DNA of 47,466 nt from Chryseobacterium gleum. Its GTDB lineage: Bacteria > Bacteroidota > Bacteroidia > Flavobacteriales_F > PHOS-HE28. Positions 1-7,844 of the stretch are shown here, in pieces (position 1 is the stretch's first letter; every line of letters starts with the position of its first letter). The DNA is taken from positions 1 to 47,466 of the forward strand of contig CAMCAZ010000023.1 in assembly GCA_945872795.1 (NCBI GenBank). The letters run 5' to 3'. The position numbers were made by a program, and so were the translations under genes. Under the pieces are notes generated by a model that saw nothing but the letters and a program-made list of their open reading frames with translations, did no database searches and was not told the origin of the DNA.

Positions 1-25
1 ATCTGGCCGCCCCGACAAGTAGAAG

Positions 26-52
26 AAAAGGTCAGCGTGTGCTGGCCTTTTT
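26..52 (+). terminator. Terminator-like hairpin in repeat unit 1
   Basis: AAAAGGTCAGC pairs with GCTGGCCTTTT across a GTGT loop, with one G-U pair, and runs into five T residues. This is a strong intrinsic-terminator shape on the plus strand. It may end a gene lying to the left of the window. Confidence 0.65.
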
Positions 53-135
53 GCGTTCGGGATGGCTGGTAGCCGGTATCGCGTCCCGCCCAGGGTCGGG
101 AAGGTCGTCAGTGGATCTGGCCGCCCCGACAAGTG

Positions 136-162
136 AAAGGTCGACCACAGGGTCGGCCTTTT
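136..162 (+). terminator. Terminator-like hairpin in repeat unit 2
   Basis: AAAGGTCGACC pairs with GGTCGGCCTTT across an ACAG loop, followed by TTCC. It has the same position and similar stem as the hairpin in unit 1, although the sequences differ. The structure therefore appears conserved between the repeat units. Confidence 0.6.
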
Positions 163-248
163 CCATTCTTCATATAGCCGTTATTGCGTCCCGACCGGAG
201 GCAGGAAGGTCGTCAGTGGATCTGAACACCCGGATGCGATATTGACGG

Positions 249-272
249 TCCGCCTTGGGGGTGGCCATTTTT
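249..272 (+). terminator. Weaker terminator-like hairpin in repeat unit 3
   Basis: CCGCC pairs with GGTGG across a five-base loop, followed by GCCA and five T residues. It occupies the same place in the third, diverging unit, about 20 bases before the tRNA gene. The stem is short, so function is uncertain. Confidence 0.35.
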
Positions 273-292
273 CGTGTGACCTTCGTGGCCTT

Positions 293-366
293 GATCCCGT
301 AGCTCAGATGGATAGAGCATCTGCCTTCTAAGCAGACGGTCGTTGGTTCGAGTCCAACCGGGGTCA
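293..366 (+). tRNA. tRNA-Arg (anticodon TCT)
   Basis: A complete 74-base cloverleaf is visible. The acceptor stem pairs 293-299 with 359-365. The D-arm follows the usual AGCTCAG pattern. The anticodon stem is 320-324 with 332-336, around the loop CTTCTAA with anticodon TCT at 327-329. The T stem GTTGG/CCAAC encloses TTCGAGT, and the discriminator is A366. CCA is not encoded. It reads AGA codons. Confidence 0.95.
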
Positions 367-650
367 CTTCACTACATGCTCCTTCCCACGGAGCAGACAG
401 CTGTGCTGCTCGTAGGCGATGGCCGTCATGCGCATCGATGCACGACCACCTGAATGGTCTTCTGTTACGGCAGGTAAGGCCCCTGCTGAGGGTTGTCATC
501 ACCGGAAAGATGAAGCTCCTCGTTGATCCATCGGGACTTACCCCGGGCTGGTCGAAATGTTGATCTCTTAGAGGCGATTGGCTCGTTATCAAGCCTGTTC
601 GTTTGCCAACTTCACGGCCCACACGATCGGACCGATAGACCCCAAGAATC
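367..650. other. Noncoding spacer between tRNA-Arg and the beta-helix gene
   Basis: No credible gene is seen here. A short hairpin, TGCTCC at 377-382 with GGAGCA at 390-395, lies just after the tRNA but lacks a T run. No clear TAnnTTTG box precedes the gene at 651. Confidence 0.5.
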
Positions 651-3600
651 ATGTTCACCACCACGAGAAAGTTCACCTTCCTGATCGCGGCGGTTCTGCT
701 TTCGACCTCCCTGAAGGCGGTCACCTATTACGTGTCACCCAACGGCAGCGACACGAACGCAGGTACATCATCCACCACGGCCTGGCGCAGCATCGCCCGG
801 GTCCTGCAAAGCATCTATTCCATCCAGGCCGGTGACCGGATCCTGTTCGAGCGGGGCGGCACCTTCCGTGGCGAGTTGATCATGCCGGGCTCTGGAACGA
901 GCGCCTCACCGATCGAGATCGGGGCATACGGCAGCGGAGCCGAGCCGATCATCAGTGGAAGTGATGTGGTGACCGGATGGACACAATACTCGGGGAGCAT
1001 CTGGAGGGCACCCATCAGCGGTACAGTGAAACATGTCTACGTGGGCGGTGTGCGCCAGACACTGGCCCGCTACCCCAACACCGGTTGGTTGCGCAATGAT
1101 CAGGGCACCGGTACCACCTTGTATGACAATGCCCTCACCCAGGGCAGCGGCTACTGGAACAATGCCACGGTGGTGATCCGTGGTTCCAACTGGTCCTATG
1201 AGGCCGCCACGGTGACCAGCTTCAGCAACGGCACTTTGAATTTTCCCAACATCTACTACAACATCTCCAACTACGACTGGGGCTACTTCCTCTGCAACAA
1301 ACTGGAGCAACTGGATGCACCCGGTGAATGGTACCATGACGCGGCGAACGGCCAATTGTACCTCTGGGCACCCAATGGCGTGAACCCGAACACGGTCACG
1401 GTGGAGGCCTCTGTGAGGGAAAAGGGCATCAACGTGTATTGGAGCCGACAGCACGTCACCATCACCAACCTGGCCTTCCAGCATCAGCGCCTGGCGGGCA
1501 TCTGGCTCGATGGAGCCTCCAATGTCCAGGTCTCAGGCTGTGTGTTCCGGGAACTGTACTTCGGGTTGAGGACCGTTGGAACCAACTGCACCTACCAGAA
1601 CAACACCTTCACGAACACCTATGCCACAGGGGCCATGCTGCTGGACAACGGGTCGCAGTTCACGAACAATACCCTGACCAATATTGCCATGGTCCCCGGT
1701 CTGGGCGAGAGCAATTGGGGCTACTTCGGTGTCCGGACCATCGGGAACGACAACATCGTTCGTCTCAACCGGGTCACCAATACAGGCTACATCGGCATTG
1801 TGGTGGATAAGAACGCCCTCGTGGAAAGGAACGTGGTGCGCAACGCCACCGCTATCCTCAATGACGGTGGAGGCATTGCATTCGATAATTGCGATGGCGC
1901 GATCATTCAGGACAACATGGTGTTCGATCTGTTGGGCGACCTGGAAAGTGTTGCTCCGGATTTCGTTCCCTACCAAAAGATCTGCCATGGCATCTACTTC
2001 GGCAACACGGTGATCAAGAATACCATCGTGCGCCGCAACACCGTCTCCAATTGCCAGGGCAGCGGCCTGCACGTGGACCATACGATGGTGTCCACCGGTA
2101 ACCAGATCCGGGACAACGTGCTCTTCAACAACAAGATCCAGTTGAGCATCTCTGACTATTCCAATTACAACGGTCCGGGAGCAACGCCGCCTTACCATGT
2201 GGCATCCTACAATGGTGTCTACACAGGCAACGTCCTCTATTCGGTGAGCTCCGATCAGTTGTGCATGAAGCAGTACAACGTGTACTCGCCGAACAATGTG
2301 GATTTCGGGACCTACACCAACAACCGCTACTTCAGCCCCTATGAGGAGTTGAGCATCTTGGTGCACAACACGAACAGCGGCGTGCAGCGCCAGTTCACGC
2401 TGGAGCGCTGGCAGGCCGAGCGCTCCGAGGAAGCCGGCACCACACGCAGCCCGCTGCGCGCGAACATGTATTCCACGGTCAGCGAGCTGAGCGCCAACCT
2501 GGTACAGAACGGCACCTTCGACTCGAACGTGACCGGATGGGGCGGCTGGCCGACGAATGCTCAGGTGACCCGCGACCTGACCTACCTCGACAACGGTGCA
2601 CTGAAGGCATTGCTCCCGAACGCCACGGTGTATCCGGAGTTCAGTCTGCGCAGCCCCGACCTGTTCAGCGTGCAGAACGCACAGTGGTATCGCATGCGTT
2701 TCAGTGTGCAGTCCACCACCCATGGTATTGTGCGCGCCGGGGTGAAGGGAAGCACCCAGATGAGCAGCGCGAACACCATTTTCGAACGTCGCATTCCCTT
2801 TGACTCCCAGCGTCGCGATGTGGAGGTCTATTTCCAGAGCGGCTTGACGGATCAATCCGTCATGCAGTTCATCAACAGCCACACGGAGCCGCAGTACTGG
2901 TTGGATAACGTTCAGGTGCATCGTGTACAGGTGCAACCGGTGAATGTCCTGCAGGACCACGTGCTGCTGTACAACGAAACGGCATCATCGCAACAGGTGT
3001 CCGTACCCTCGGGTTGCTGGTCCGATGTGAATGGTGTGGTGCAGGGTGGCACGGTCACGCTTCCAGCCTTCAGTTCGAAGGTTATCTATCGCATTGAAGG
3101 CAGTGGCTGTTCGGTTACCCCGCTGAATTCAGTGGGTGTGAAGGTGATGCTTGGCGGAGCATTGAACTGGGGCATCGGACAGATGCGAAGTGACCTGCGT
3201 ACCCAGAACCTGCTCCCCTCAGTGGAGCCCTACTCTGCCATGGGCATCTCCTTGGAGAACGGGGGGGTGACCGCGAACACCGCGCTGTTCCAAGCCACGG
3301 GTGCCCAAGCCATCGTGGATTGGGTGGTCATCGAACTGCGGAATGCGGATGCGGGCTACACCGTGGCCGGCCGCCGGGCTGCACTGGTGAAGGCCAATGG
3401 TGATGTCGTCGCGGCCGATGGCACCAGCCAGGTGCTCTTCACCACGGCAACGATCGGCAGGCATGTGGTGGTGAGGCACCGGAACCACCTTGGGGCCATG
3501 ACGGCCGCTCCGTTGACGGCCAATGCACAATTGGTGGATATGACAGCGCTCACGACCACGATGTATGGAACGAACGCCATGCAGAGCGGCACATCGTTAA

Positions 3601-3851
3601 GGGCGCTCTGGCCGGGAGACGTCAATGCCAACGGAGAGGTCCGCTACACCGGTACGGCCAACGATCGGGACCCGATCCTGGTGGCCATCGGCGCCGTCGT
3701 TCCAAGCAATTCCATCCAAGGATATCGGACAGAGGATGTGAACATGGACGGCTGGACCCTCTACTCCGGAGCAGGCAATGACCGCGACTTCGTCCTCAGC
3801 ACGATCGGTGGTTCCGTACCGACCGTCGTACGTATCGCCCAGGTGCCCTAA
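651..3851 (+). CDS. Secreted right-handed beta-helix protein with dockerin-like C-terminus
   Basis: The 1066-residue protein has a signal peptide (about 1-23, basic start then a hydrophobic core). It begins with a YYVSPNGSDxNAGT motif typical of beta-helix polysaccharide lyase-like proteins. Asn-rich beta-helix coils fill about 230-500. A probable carbohydrate-binding beta-sandwich follows at about 600-760, starting NGTFDSNVTGW. The last 230 residues form a separate module ending in two Asp/Asn-rich repeats, GDVNANG...NDRDPILVAIG and EDVNMDG...NDRDFVLSTIG, which resemble paired dockerin or EF-hand calcium loops. The likely role is binding or cleavage of polysaccharide outside the cell. I cannot assign a lyase family or a catalytic residue. 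No usual type IX sorting domain is obvious. The gene stands alone. Confidence 0.85.
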   Translation: MFTTTRKFTFLIAAVLLSTSLKAVTYYVSPNGSDTNAGTSSTTAWRSIARVLQSIYSIQAGDRILFERGGTFRGELIMPGSGTSASPIEIGAYGSGAEPIISGSDVVTGWTQYSGSIWRAPISGTVKHVYVGGVRQTLARYPNTGWLRNDQGTGTTLYDNALTQGSGYWNNATVVIRGSNWSYEAATVTSFSNGTLNFPNIYYNISNYDWGYFLCNKLEQLDAPGEWYHDAANGQLYLWAPNGVNPNTVTVEASVREKGINVYWSRQHVTITNLAFQHQRLAGIWLDGASNVQVSGCVFRELYFGLRTVGTNCTYQNNTFTNTYATGAMLLDNGSQFTNNTLTNIAMVPGLGESNWGYFGVRTIGNDNIVRLNRVTNTGYIGIVVDKNALVERNVVRNATAILNDGGGIAFDNCDGAIIQDNMVFDLLGDLESVAPDFVPYQKICHGIYFGNTVIKNTIVRRNTVSNCQGSGLHVDHTMVSTGNQIRDNVLFNNKIQLSISDYSNYNGPGATPPYHVASYNGVYTGNVLYSVSSDQLCMKQYNVYSPNNVDFGTYTNNRYFSPYEELSILVHNTNSGVQRQFTLERWQAERSEEAGTTRSPLRANMYSTVSELSANLVQNGTFDSNVTGWGGWPTNAQVTRDLTYLDNGALKALLPNATVYPEFSLRSPDLFSVQNAQWYRMRFSVQSTTHGIVRAGVKGSTQMSSANTIFERRIPFDSQRRDVEVYFQSGLTDQSVMQFINSHTEPQYWLDNVQVHRVQVQPVNVLQDHVLLYNETASSQQVSVPSGCWSDVNGVVQGGTVTLPAFSSKVIYRIEGSGCSVTPLNSVGVKVMLGGALNWGIGQMRSDLRTQNLLPSVEPYSAMGISLENGGVTANTALFQATGAQAIVDWVVIELRNADAGYTVAGRRAALVKANGDVVAADGTSQVLFTTATIGRHVVVRHRNHLGAMTAAPLTANAQLVDMTALTTTMYGTNAMQSGTSLRALWPGDVNANGEVRYTGTANDRDPILVAIGAVVPSNSIQGYRTEDVNMDGWTLYSGAGNDRDFVLSTIGGSVPTVVRIAQVP

Positions 3852-4026
3852 GAGCCAGTTCAAGATCTCTTGCGCGATGGACCTCGAGACTACGTTGAGG
3901 TCAGGCGAGACCGAATCAACTCTGCGTAGCGGTGCCTACGGGGATCTGTTTCGGCGAAGCAAGGGCTCAAAGTAGGCCGAGGGACGCGTGTGGAGAGATC
4001 TGGAACAAGCACTAAGGCCAGGTCGT

Positions 4027-4782
4027 TCAGATCTTTTCGAGATCAGTGGACGACATCCACCCGATGCTGCCGTTGGCGAGCTTCACCTCGGACCAATCGT
4101 CCACGGATTGGAGTACGGTGACCTTGGTTCCCTTGTGAACCACGAAGAGCGCTGTGCCGGAGGCGCGTGGTTCGCTGCGTACGTCAACTTTCGGTGCCAT
4201 GATGATCGCCTCACTGTCATCGGTGACGGCCATGTGCCGACTGACGGCCATGGGCAGGGCGATGAGGAAGTAGACCGCAGCGATCGCGGCAAGAACGCGA
4301 AGGATCCGGACCGGCCACTGCTGCGATATGAACAAGCTCAACGCCAAGAGGACGAAAAGGGCGGTGAAGGACCACAACGATCTCCGGGCCCAGTGGTCGG
4401 GATCACGGCCACCGGCCATTCGTTCCCATTCGGAAAGCAAGGTGGATCCGGGGAGCTCGTTCACCCGGTCCTTCAGATGCGTGCGCGCCAAAGCCAGGTT
4501 TGCGCGGATATCCTCATCACCGGGAGCCAGTTTCAGCGCGCGCTCATAGAACAGGATGGCCTTCGAATGATCCCCAAGCTTGTAGTGGCAGTTGCCGATG
4601 TTGAAGAGCAGGCCGGCGGATGTCCCCCTCTGGGCGGTTGCGGTGTACAGGTCCAATGCAGCGGTATGGTCGCCGGCCAGATAGGCCGCTTCGGCACGCG
4701 CGATAAGGCTGTCCGGAGCGACATCCGAAGCAGCTAGCGCGGTAGCTGAGAGCAGTGTAAAGAGGAGGAGCAGGGCCTTCAT
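4027..4782 (-). CDS. batE: BatE: TPR and SH3-domain membrane protein of the aerotolerance operon
   Basis: The 251-residue protein has a signal sequence (about 1-18), then TPR units at about 25-105 including the pattern LLFNIGNCHYKLGDHSKAI. Two closely spaced membrane segments lie at about 135-180. A C-terminal bacterial SH3-like domain (about 190-251) contains VDVRSEPRASGTALFVVHKG. It is the last gene of the Bat operon. Its ATG overlaps the batD stop as ATGA, so translation is coupled. BatE proteins are thought to help scaffold the MoxR/VWA envelope complex, but the molecular role is not settled. I see no clear terminator after it. Confidence 0.88.
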   Translation of the reverse strand: MKALLLLFTLLSATALAASDVAPDSLIARAEAAYLAGDHTAALDLYTATAQRGTSAGLLFNIGNCHYKLGDHSKAILFYERALKLAPGDEDIRANLALARTHLKDRVNELPGSTLLSEWERMAGGRDPDHWARRSLWSFTALFVLLALSLFISQQWPVRILRVLAAIAAVYFLIALPMAVSRHMAVTDDSEAIIMAPKVDVRSEPRASGTALFVVHKGTKVTVLQSVDDWSEVKLANGSIGWMSSTDLEKI

Positions 4783-6530
4783 GCGCGGAGGGTTCGTTCG
4801 ATGCGCCCGATGATGGACACGGCGTCGTTGAACAGGTTCTCGTCGGGCTTGTCCGCCAGGGGGGCGAAACGTGCCATGTCGCAGGTGCCCAGGATCCGGT
4901 CCACCTCAAGAGCGATCTCGCTTGCATCGGTAGCTCCTGTCAGTTTGGCCCGGATGTGTTCAGTCGTGAGCTCGGCAGGTCCCAGCCCCAGTGAATCGCC
5001 GAGATAGCCTCGGAGGGCCTTGCTCACCGCATCGTGGAAGGGGCCGGAGGTATTGGCCTTCAGCGCCTCTTCGGCTTCCCGCAGTGTCCGTCGTGCCACC
5101 CGATCGGCCTGTTTGCGACGAAGGGCACTGACATCGGCCCTTTCCGCTGCGGTGCGTCTCCTCCAGACGGCGAGACCGAGGAACGCCATGACGGGGACCG
5201 CCATGCCTGCCCAATAGAGGGCACTTCCGAAGAGCAGGTCCCCATCCTGTCGCAACCCAAGGTCGCCGGTGCGGATGTATCGGATGTCCTCGCCAAGCAC
5301 CTGCACGTCCGTTTGGCTGGGCCGTTCCGGTCGCGTGGCGGACCCGGTCTCACCGGGCGTCACATCGATCGTGAAGGGTCCGGCCGTCAATTCCTGGTAC
5401 TGTGCCGTGCGGGTGTTGAAGTAGGTGACGGAGCTGGCCGGGATCTCGAAACGCCCTTCATGCCGCGGGATGATCAGGTACTGGAACTCGCGGCTGCCGC
5501 TCATCCCGGACCCGTTCACCACGATCTTGTCCACGGTCTTGGGGTCGTAGCGCTCCAGGTCGGGGGGGAGTTCCAGTACGGGCGCTTCCAACAGTTTCAG
5601 GTTGCTGCGGCCGGTGATCCGCAGGTCCACTTCGAACGCTTCATTGGTGCGCACTTCCGTACGGTCGATCGATGCCGCGATCTCCAGTTCACCAACGGCT
5701 CCGTTGAATCCGGGAGGCATCGGCTTGGGCAGCGCGTTCACCACCAGCTCGATGGTGTTGCTGCGAACGGGAACGTTGGTGCCACGGTTGAAGAACGATC
5801 GGTTCACCAGGCAGGTCAGCTCCAACGGCTCGATCCGAAGCGTTCCGCTCTTCTGGGGGAAAAGCACCTGCTTTTTCAGCACCGCCACATTGTAGGGTAT
5901 GCCATTGATCATCTGCGGCCGTTCCTCCCAACCTTTGTCCCCCAGGTCGATCTCTTCGGACCAGAAGCCTGTCATCTTGGGCAGTTCATACTTGGACAGC
6001 TCCAGGTTGGAGTAGCGCGAGTAGAGCGTGTAGGTGGCCACCACCTGCTCACCCACGTACACCTTGTTCCTGCTCACGGTGATGGTGGCGAAAAGGTTGG
6101 CATCGCCGCGCTGGCCTTGGGTGGCATAAGGGTCGCTCGCCTTGGCCGTGCCCTTGGTGACCTCGATGGTGATCGGGTCCGTCGATACGACGCCACCGCC
6201 CACCTTCACCTGTGCCGCTCCGATGGTGTAGCTGCCCGGCTGTGTGGCTGTCAGGGTCCACGTGCGGCTCAGGGAACTGGTCATCCGGCCGTTGACATAA
6301 CTGAAGCTGCTGTTCTCGAAAGGCCCTGCAACGATGACGAGCCCTCCCAGATCGGGTGCGGCGAAGCGCTCGCGGGTGTTGGAGAGCTGGATGGTCAGGC
6401 GCAGTTGTTCGCCTGCCGCGATACTGCTGCGGTCCACCGTCGCTGTGAACGCGATCTCCTGGGCTGCCGTGCTGTTCAGCAGGCCGAGAAGGAGGAGGAG
6501 AAGGAATGTTGTGCGCATGGTCCGGAGCAT
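4779..6530 (-). CDS. batD: BatD: oxygen-tolerance family membrane protein
   Basis: The product is 583 residues from ATG 6530. A second ATG at 6518 (MRTTFLLLL) gives the same signal peptide and is equally possible. Longer in-frame starts run into batC and are rejected. The mature part is a large periplasmic region of repeated beta-sandwich modules, seen in phrases such as SIAAGEQLRLTIQLSN and KVYVGEQVVATYTLYSR. One membrane helix lies near 440-460, and a helical cytoplasmic tail follows. This matches the BatD family. It starts one base after the batC stop and overlaps batE by four bases. The exact function is unknown; it is a presumed partner of the VWA proteins BatA and BatB. Confidence 0.88.
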   Translation of the reverse strand: MLRTMRTTFLLLLLLGLLNSTAAQEIAFTATVDRSSIAAGEQLRLTIQLSNTRERFAAPDLGGLVIVAGPFENSSFSYVNGRMTSSLSRTWTLTATQPGSYTIGAAQVKVGGGVVSTDPITIEVTKGTAKASDPYATQGQRGDANLFATITVSRNKVYVGEQVVATYTLYSRYSNLELSKYELPKMTGFWSEEIDLGDKGWEERPQMINGIPYNVAVLKKQVLFPQKSGTLRIEPLELTCLVNRSFFNRGTNVPVRSNTIELVVNALPKPMPPGFNGAVGELEIAASIDRTEVRTNEAFEVDLRITGRSNLKLLEAPVLELPPDLERYDPKTVDKIVVNGSGMSGSREFQYLIIPRHEGRFEIPASSVTYFNTRTAQYQELTAGPFTIDVTPGETGSATRPERPSQTDVQVLGEDIRYIRTGDLGLRQDGDLLFGSALYWAGMAVPVMAFLGLAVWRRRTAAERADVSALRRKQADRVARRTLREAEEALKANTSGPFHDAVSKALRGYLGDSLGLGPAELTTEHIRAKLTGATDASEIALEVDRILGTCDMARFAPLADKPDENLFNDAVSIIGRIERTLRA

Positions 6531-6531
6531 T

Positions 6532-7053
6532 TCACCAATCCTTGTCGACAGGAACCTTGGGCGCCGGCTGCTGGCGCTGTCGCATCCTGCTCTGCACCTG
6601 CTGTTCCTGCCTGTCCAGTGCATCGAGTATCCGCTTGGCATCCTGTGGCGCGATCTCTCCGGGGCGCGGTTGGCCGGGATCGCCGGGCTTTCTTTCCTTG
6701 GACTGTTCAGACTGCTGCTGTTCGGCCTGTTGTTCCTGTTTCTGTTGCTCCTGTCCGCCCTTGCTCTGTTCCTCCTTGGACCGGCCATCCTCCGGCTTGT
6801 CCTGCTCTTGTTGCTGCTGTTGTTGTTGCTGTTGTTCCTTCAGCAGCTCAGTGGCCAGTTTGCGCAAACGGGCATCCTGCGGGTGTTGCTGCAAGCCCTG
6901 GTCCAAGGTGCGCAAGGCCGACATCTTGTCCTCTTTCACATACTGTTTCGCAGCCAGGTTGAAGTAGTCCATGGGGCTCTTCACCGCAGTGGTATCCTGC
7001 GCCACCATGGTCATCGCGCAGAACATGACCAGGAGGAGGCTGAGCGTTCTCAT
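6532..7053 (-). CDS. batC: BatC: short glutamine-rich secreted protein of the Bat operon
   Basis: The 173-residue protein has a signal peptide (about 1-18) and a short helical segment resembling one or two TPR units (about 28-70). A low-complexity tract dominated by Gln, Glu and Lys follows (about 73-120), with ten consecutive Gln, and a Pro/Arg-rich tail. BatC in other Bacteroidota is a TPR protein. Here that role looks divided between this gene and the TPR lipoprotein upstream, so the name rests mainly on position. Its ATG overlaps the upstream stop by four bases and batD starts one base after its stop. The CAG/CAA tract could vary in length. Confidence 0.65.
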   Translation of the reverse strand: MRTLSLLLVMFCAMTMVAQDTTAVKSPMDYFNLAAKQYVKEDKMSALRTLDQGLQQHPQDARLRKLATELLKEQQQQQQQQQEQDKPEDGRSKEEQSKGGQEQQKQEQQAEQQQSEQSKERKPGDPGQPRPGEIAPQDAKRILDALDRQEQQVQSRMRQRQQPAPKVPVDKDW

Positions 7054-7844
7054 GAGGGTCGGGCGGCCTTGGTGATCATGTCCAACTTATCCATGTAGTC
7101 CTTCCGCTGCTGCAGGGTGGGGTCCTGCTGGACGCCTTGCCGCATCACATCCAACGCTTCCTGGAAAAGATACTTCTCCACCAGTTCATCGGCCCGTGCC
7201 ATGATGAGCTTGGCCTTCTCGCCCAGGTCGCGGTCCTTGTTCGGGTCCTTGCTTCCTTCGTTGGTGGCGGGTTTCGGGCGGGCCGCGATACGTTCCATCA
7301 CCAGCGCGAGGTTATGCCGTGCATCCTCCTCGGTGGGGGTCAGACGCAGCATGTTCCGATAGGCGTCCTCGCTCTGGAGCAGCGCGGAATCCGTGAGCTG
7401 GGAAAGTTCCCGTTCCAGGGTGAGCAATGAATCACGGAGCACCACCAGCCGCACCTGTTCGTTGATGTCGCCTTCGAGCGTGATGGACCGCGACTGTTCG
7501 CCGGCCTGTCGTGCTGTACTGTCCGCCAGCATGGCCCGGTCGCTCCACACATGGCCCAGGTTGTAAAGTGCTTTCGCGCGATCGGCCACACTATCTGCCA
7601 AGTTGGAGGCCAGCGTATAGCGCTCCACGGCTTCGGCCCATTGCCCGGTCTCCTGCAACACCACGCCGGCATTGAAGCTCGTGCGGAGGTCCTCCGGTGA
7701 CCCCATGTAGGCCTCGAGCGCCTTCTGCAGTTCACCGGCCTGGTGGTAGGCATTGCCGATCCGTAGCGCCTCGTCCACGGAGCGCTCGTGTGCATCGCCA
7801 CAGGCGGCAAGCATCAGGACGGCTATGTAGGCGATGCGGTTCAT
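7050..7844 (-). CDS. TPR lipoprotein of the Bat operon (BatC-like)
   Basis: The 264-residue protein has a lipoprotein signal ending MLAAC with the modified cysteine at 15. TPR-like helices follow (about 22-100 and 160-185), for example AYHQAGELQKALEAYMG and ALYNLGHVWSDRA. A helical region of about 100-150 looks coiled. The C-terminal segment (about 210-264) has a further helical pair. It overlaps batB and batC by four bases each, so it is co-translated with them. It probably supplies the TPR scaffold usually ascribed to BatC. It is expected to sit in the periplasm, anchored by lipid. Confidence 0.75.
   Translation of the reverse strand: MNRIAYIAVLMLAACGDAHERSVDEALRIGNAYHQAGELQKALEAYMGSPEDLRTSFNAGVVLQETGQWAEAVERYTLASNLADSVADRAKALYNLGHVWSDRAMLADSTARQAGEQSRSITLEGDINEQVRLVVLRDSLLTLERELSQLTDSALLQSEDAYRNMLRLTPTEEDARHNLALVMERIAARPKPATNEGSKDPNKDRDLGEKAKLIMARADELVEKYLFQEALDVMRQGVQQDPTLQQRKDYMDKLDMITKAARPS

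Larger units (their letters stand above)
1..245 (+). repeat. Imperfect tandem repeat, about 2.2 units of 114 and 105 bases
   Basis: Units begin at 1 (cut by the window edge), 115 and 220. The best conserved core is the stretch before and across each boundary, AGGTCGTCAGTGGATCT at 102-118 and 207-223. An upstream GCGTCCCG is also shared. Unit lengths are multiples of three. The plus frame starting at base 3 is open to a stop at 243-245, and repeats the peptide ASRPxxGRSSVDL twice. Each unit also carries a terminator-like hairpin. The core at 95-130 can fold as an outer GTCGGG/CCCGAC stem around an AGGTC/GATCT stem. I do not recognise the element. It could be the tail of a decayed repeated gene or a structured noncoding repeat. 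Confidence 0.7.

Noticed and set aside
1-292. CRISPR array at the left edge
   Set aside because: Repeat units are too long (105-114 bases), few, and not separated by unique spacers of regular size; no cas gene is near.
377-395. Terminator after tRNA-Arg
   Set aside because: The TGCTCC/GGAGCA hairpin has no T run after it.
170-724. A 184-codon minus-strand ORF across the tRNA and the start of the beta-helix gene
   Set aside because: It crosses a clear tRNA gene and contains its antisense; there is no domain.
1533-2960. A 475-codon minus-strand ORF inside the beta-helix gene
   Set aside because: It is rich in Val/His/Gly with no recognisable domain, and is opposite a gene with a clear signal peptide and repeat structure.
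5034-6962. A 642-codon plus-strand ORF opposite batD and batC
   Set aside because: It is antisense to well-supported genes, has Pro/Gly/His/Arg-rich low-complexity sequence and no domain. Long antisense frames are expected in GC-rich DNA.
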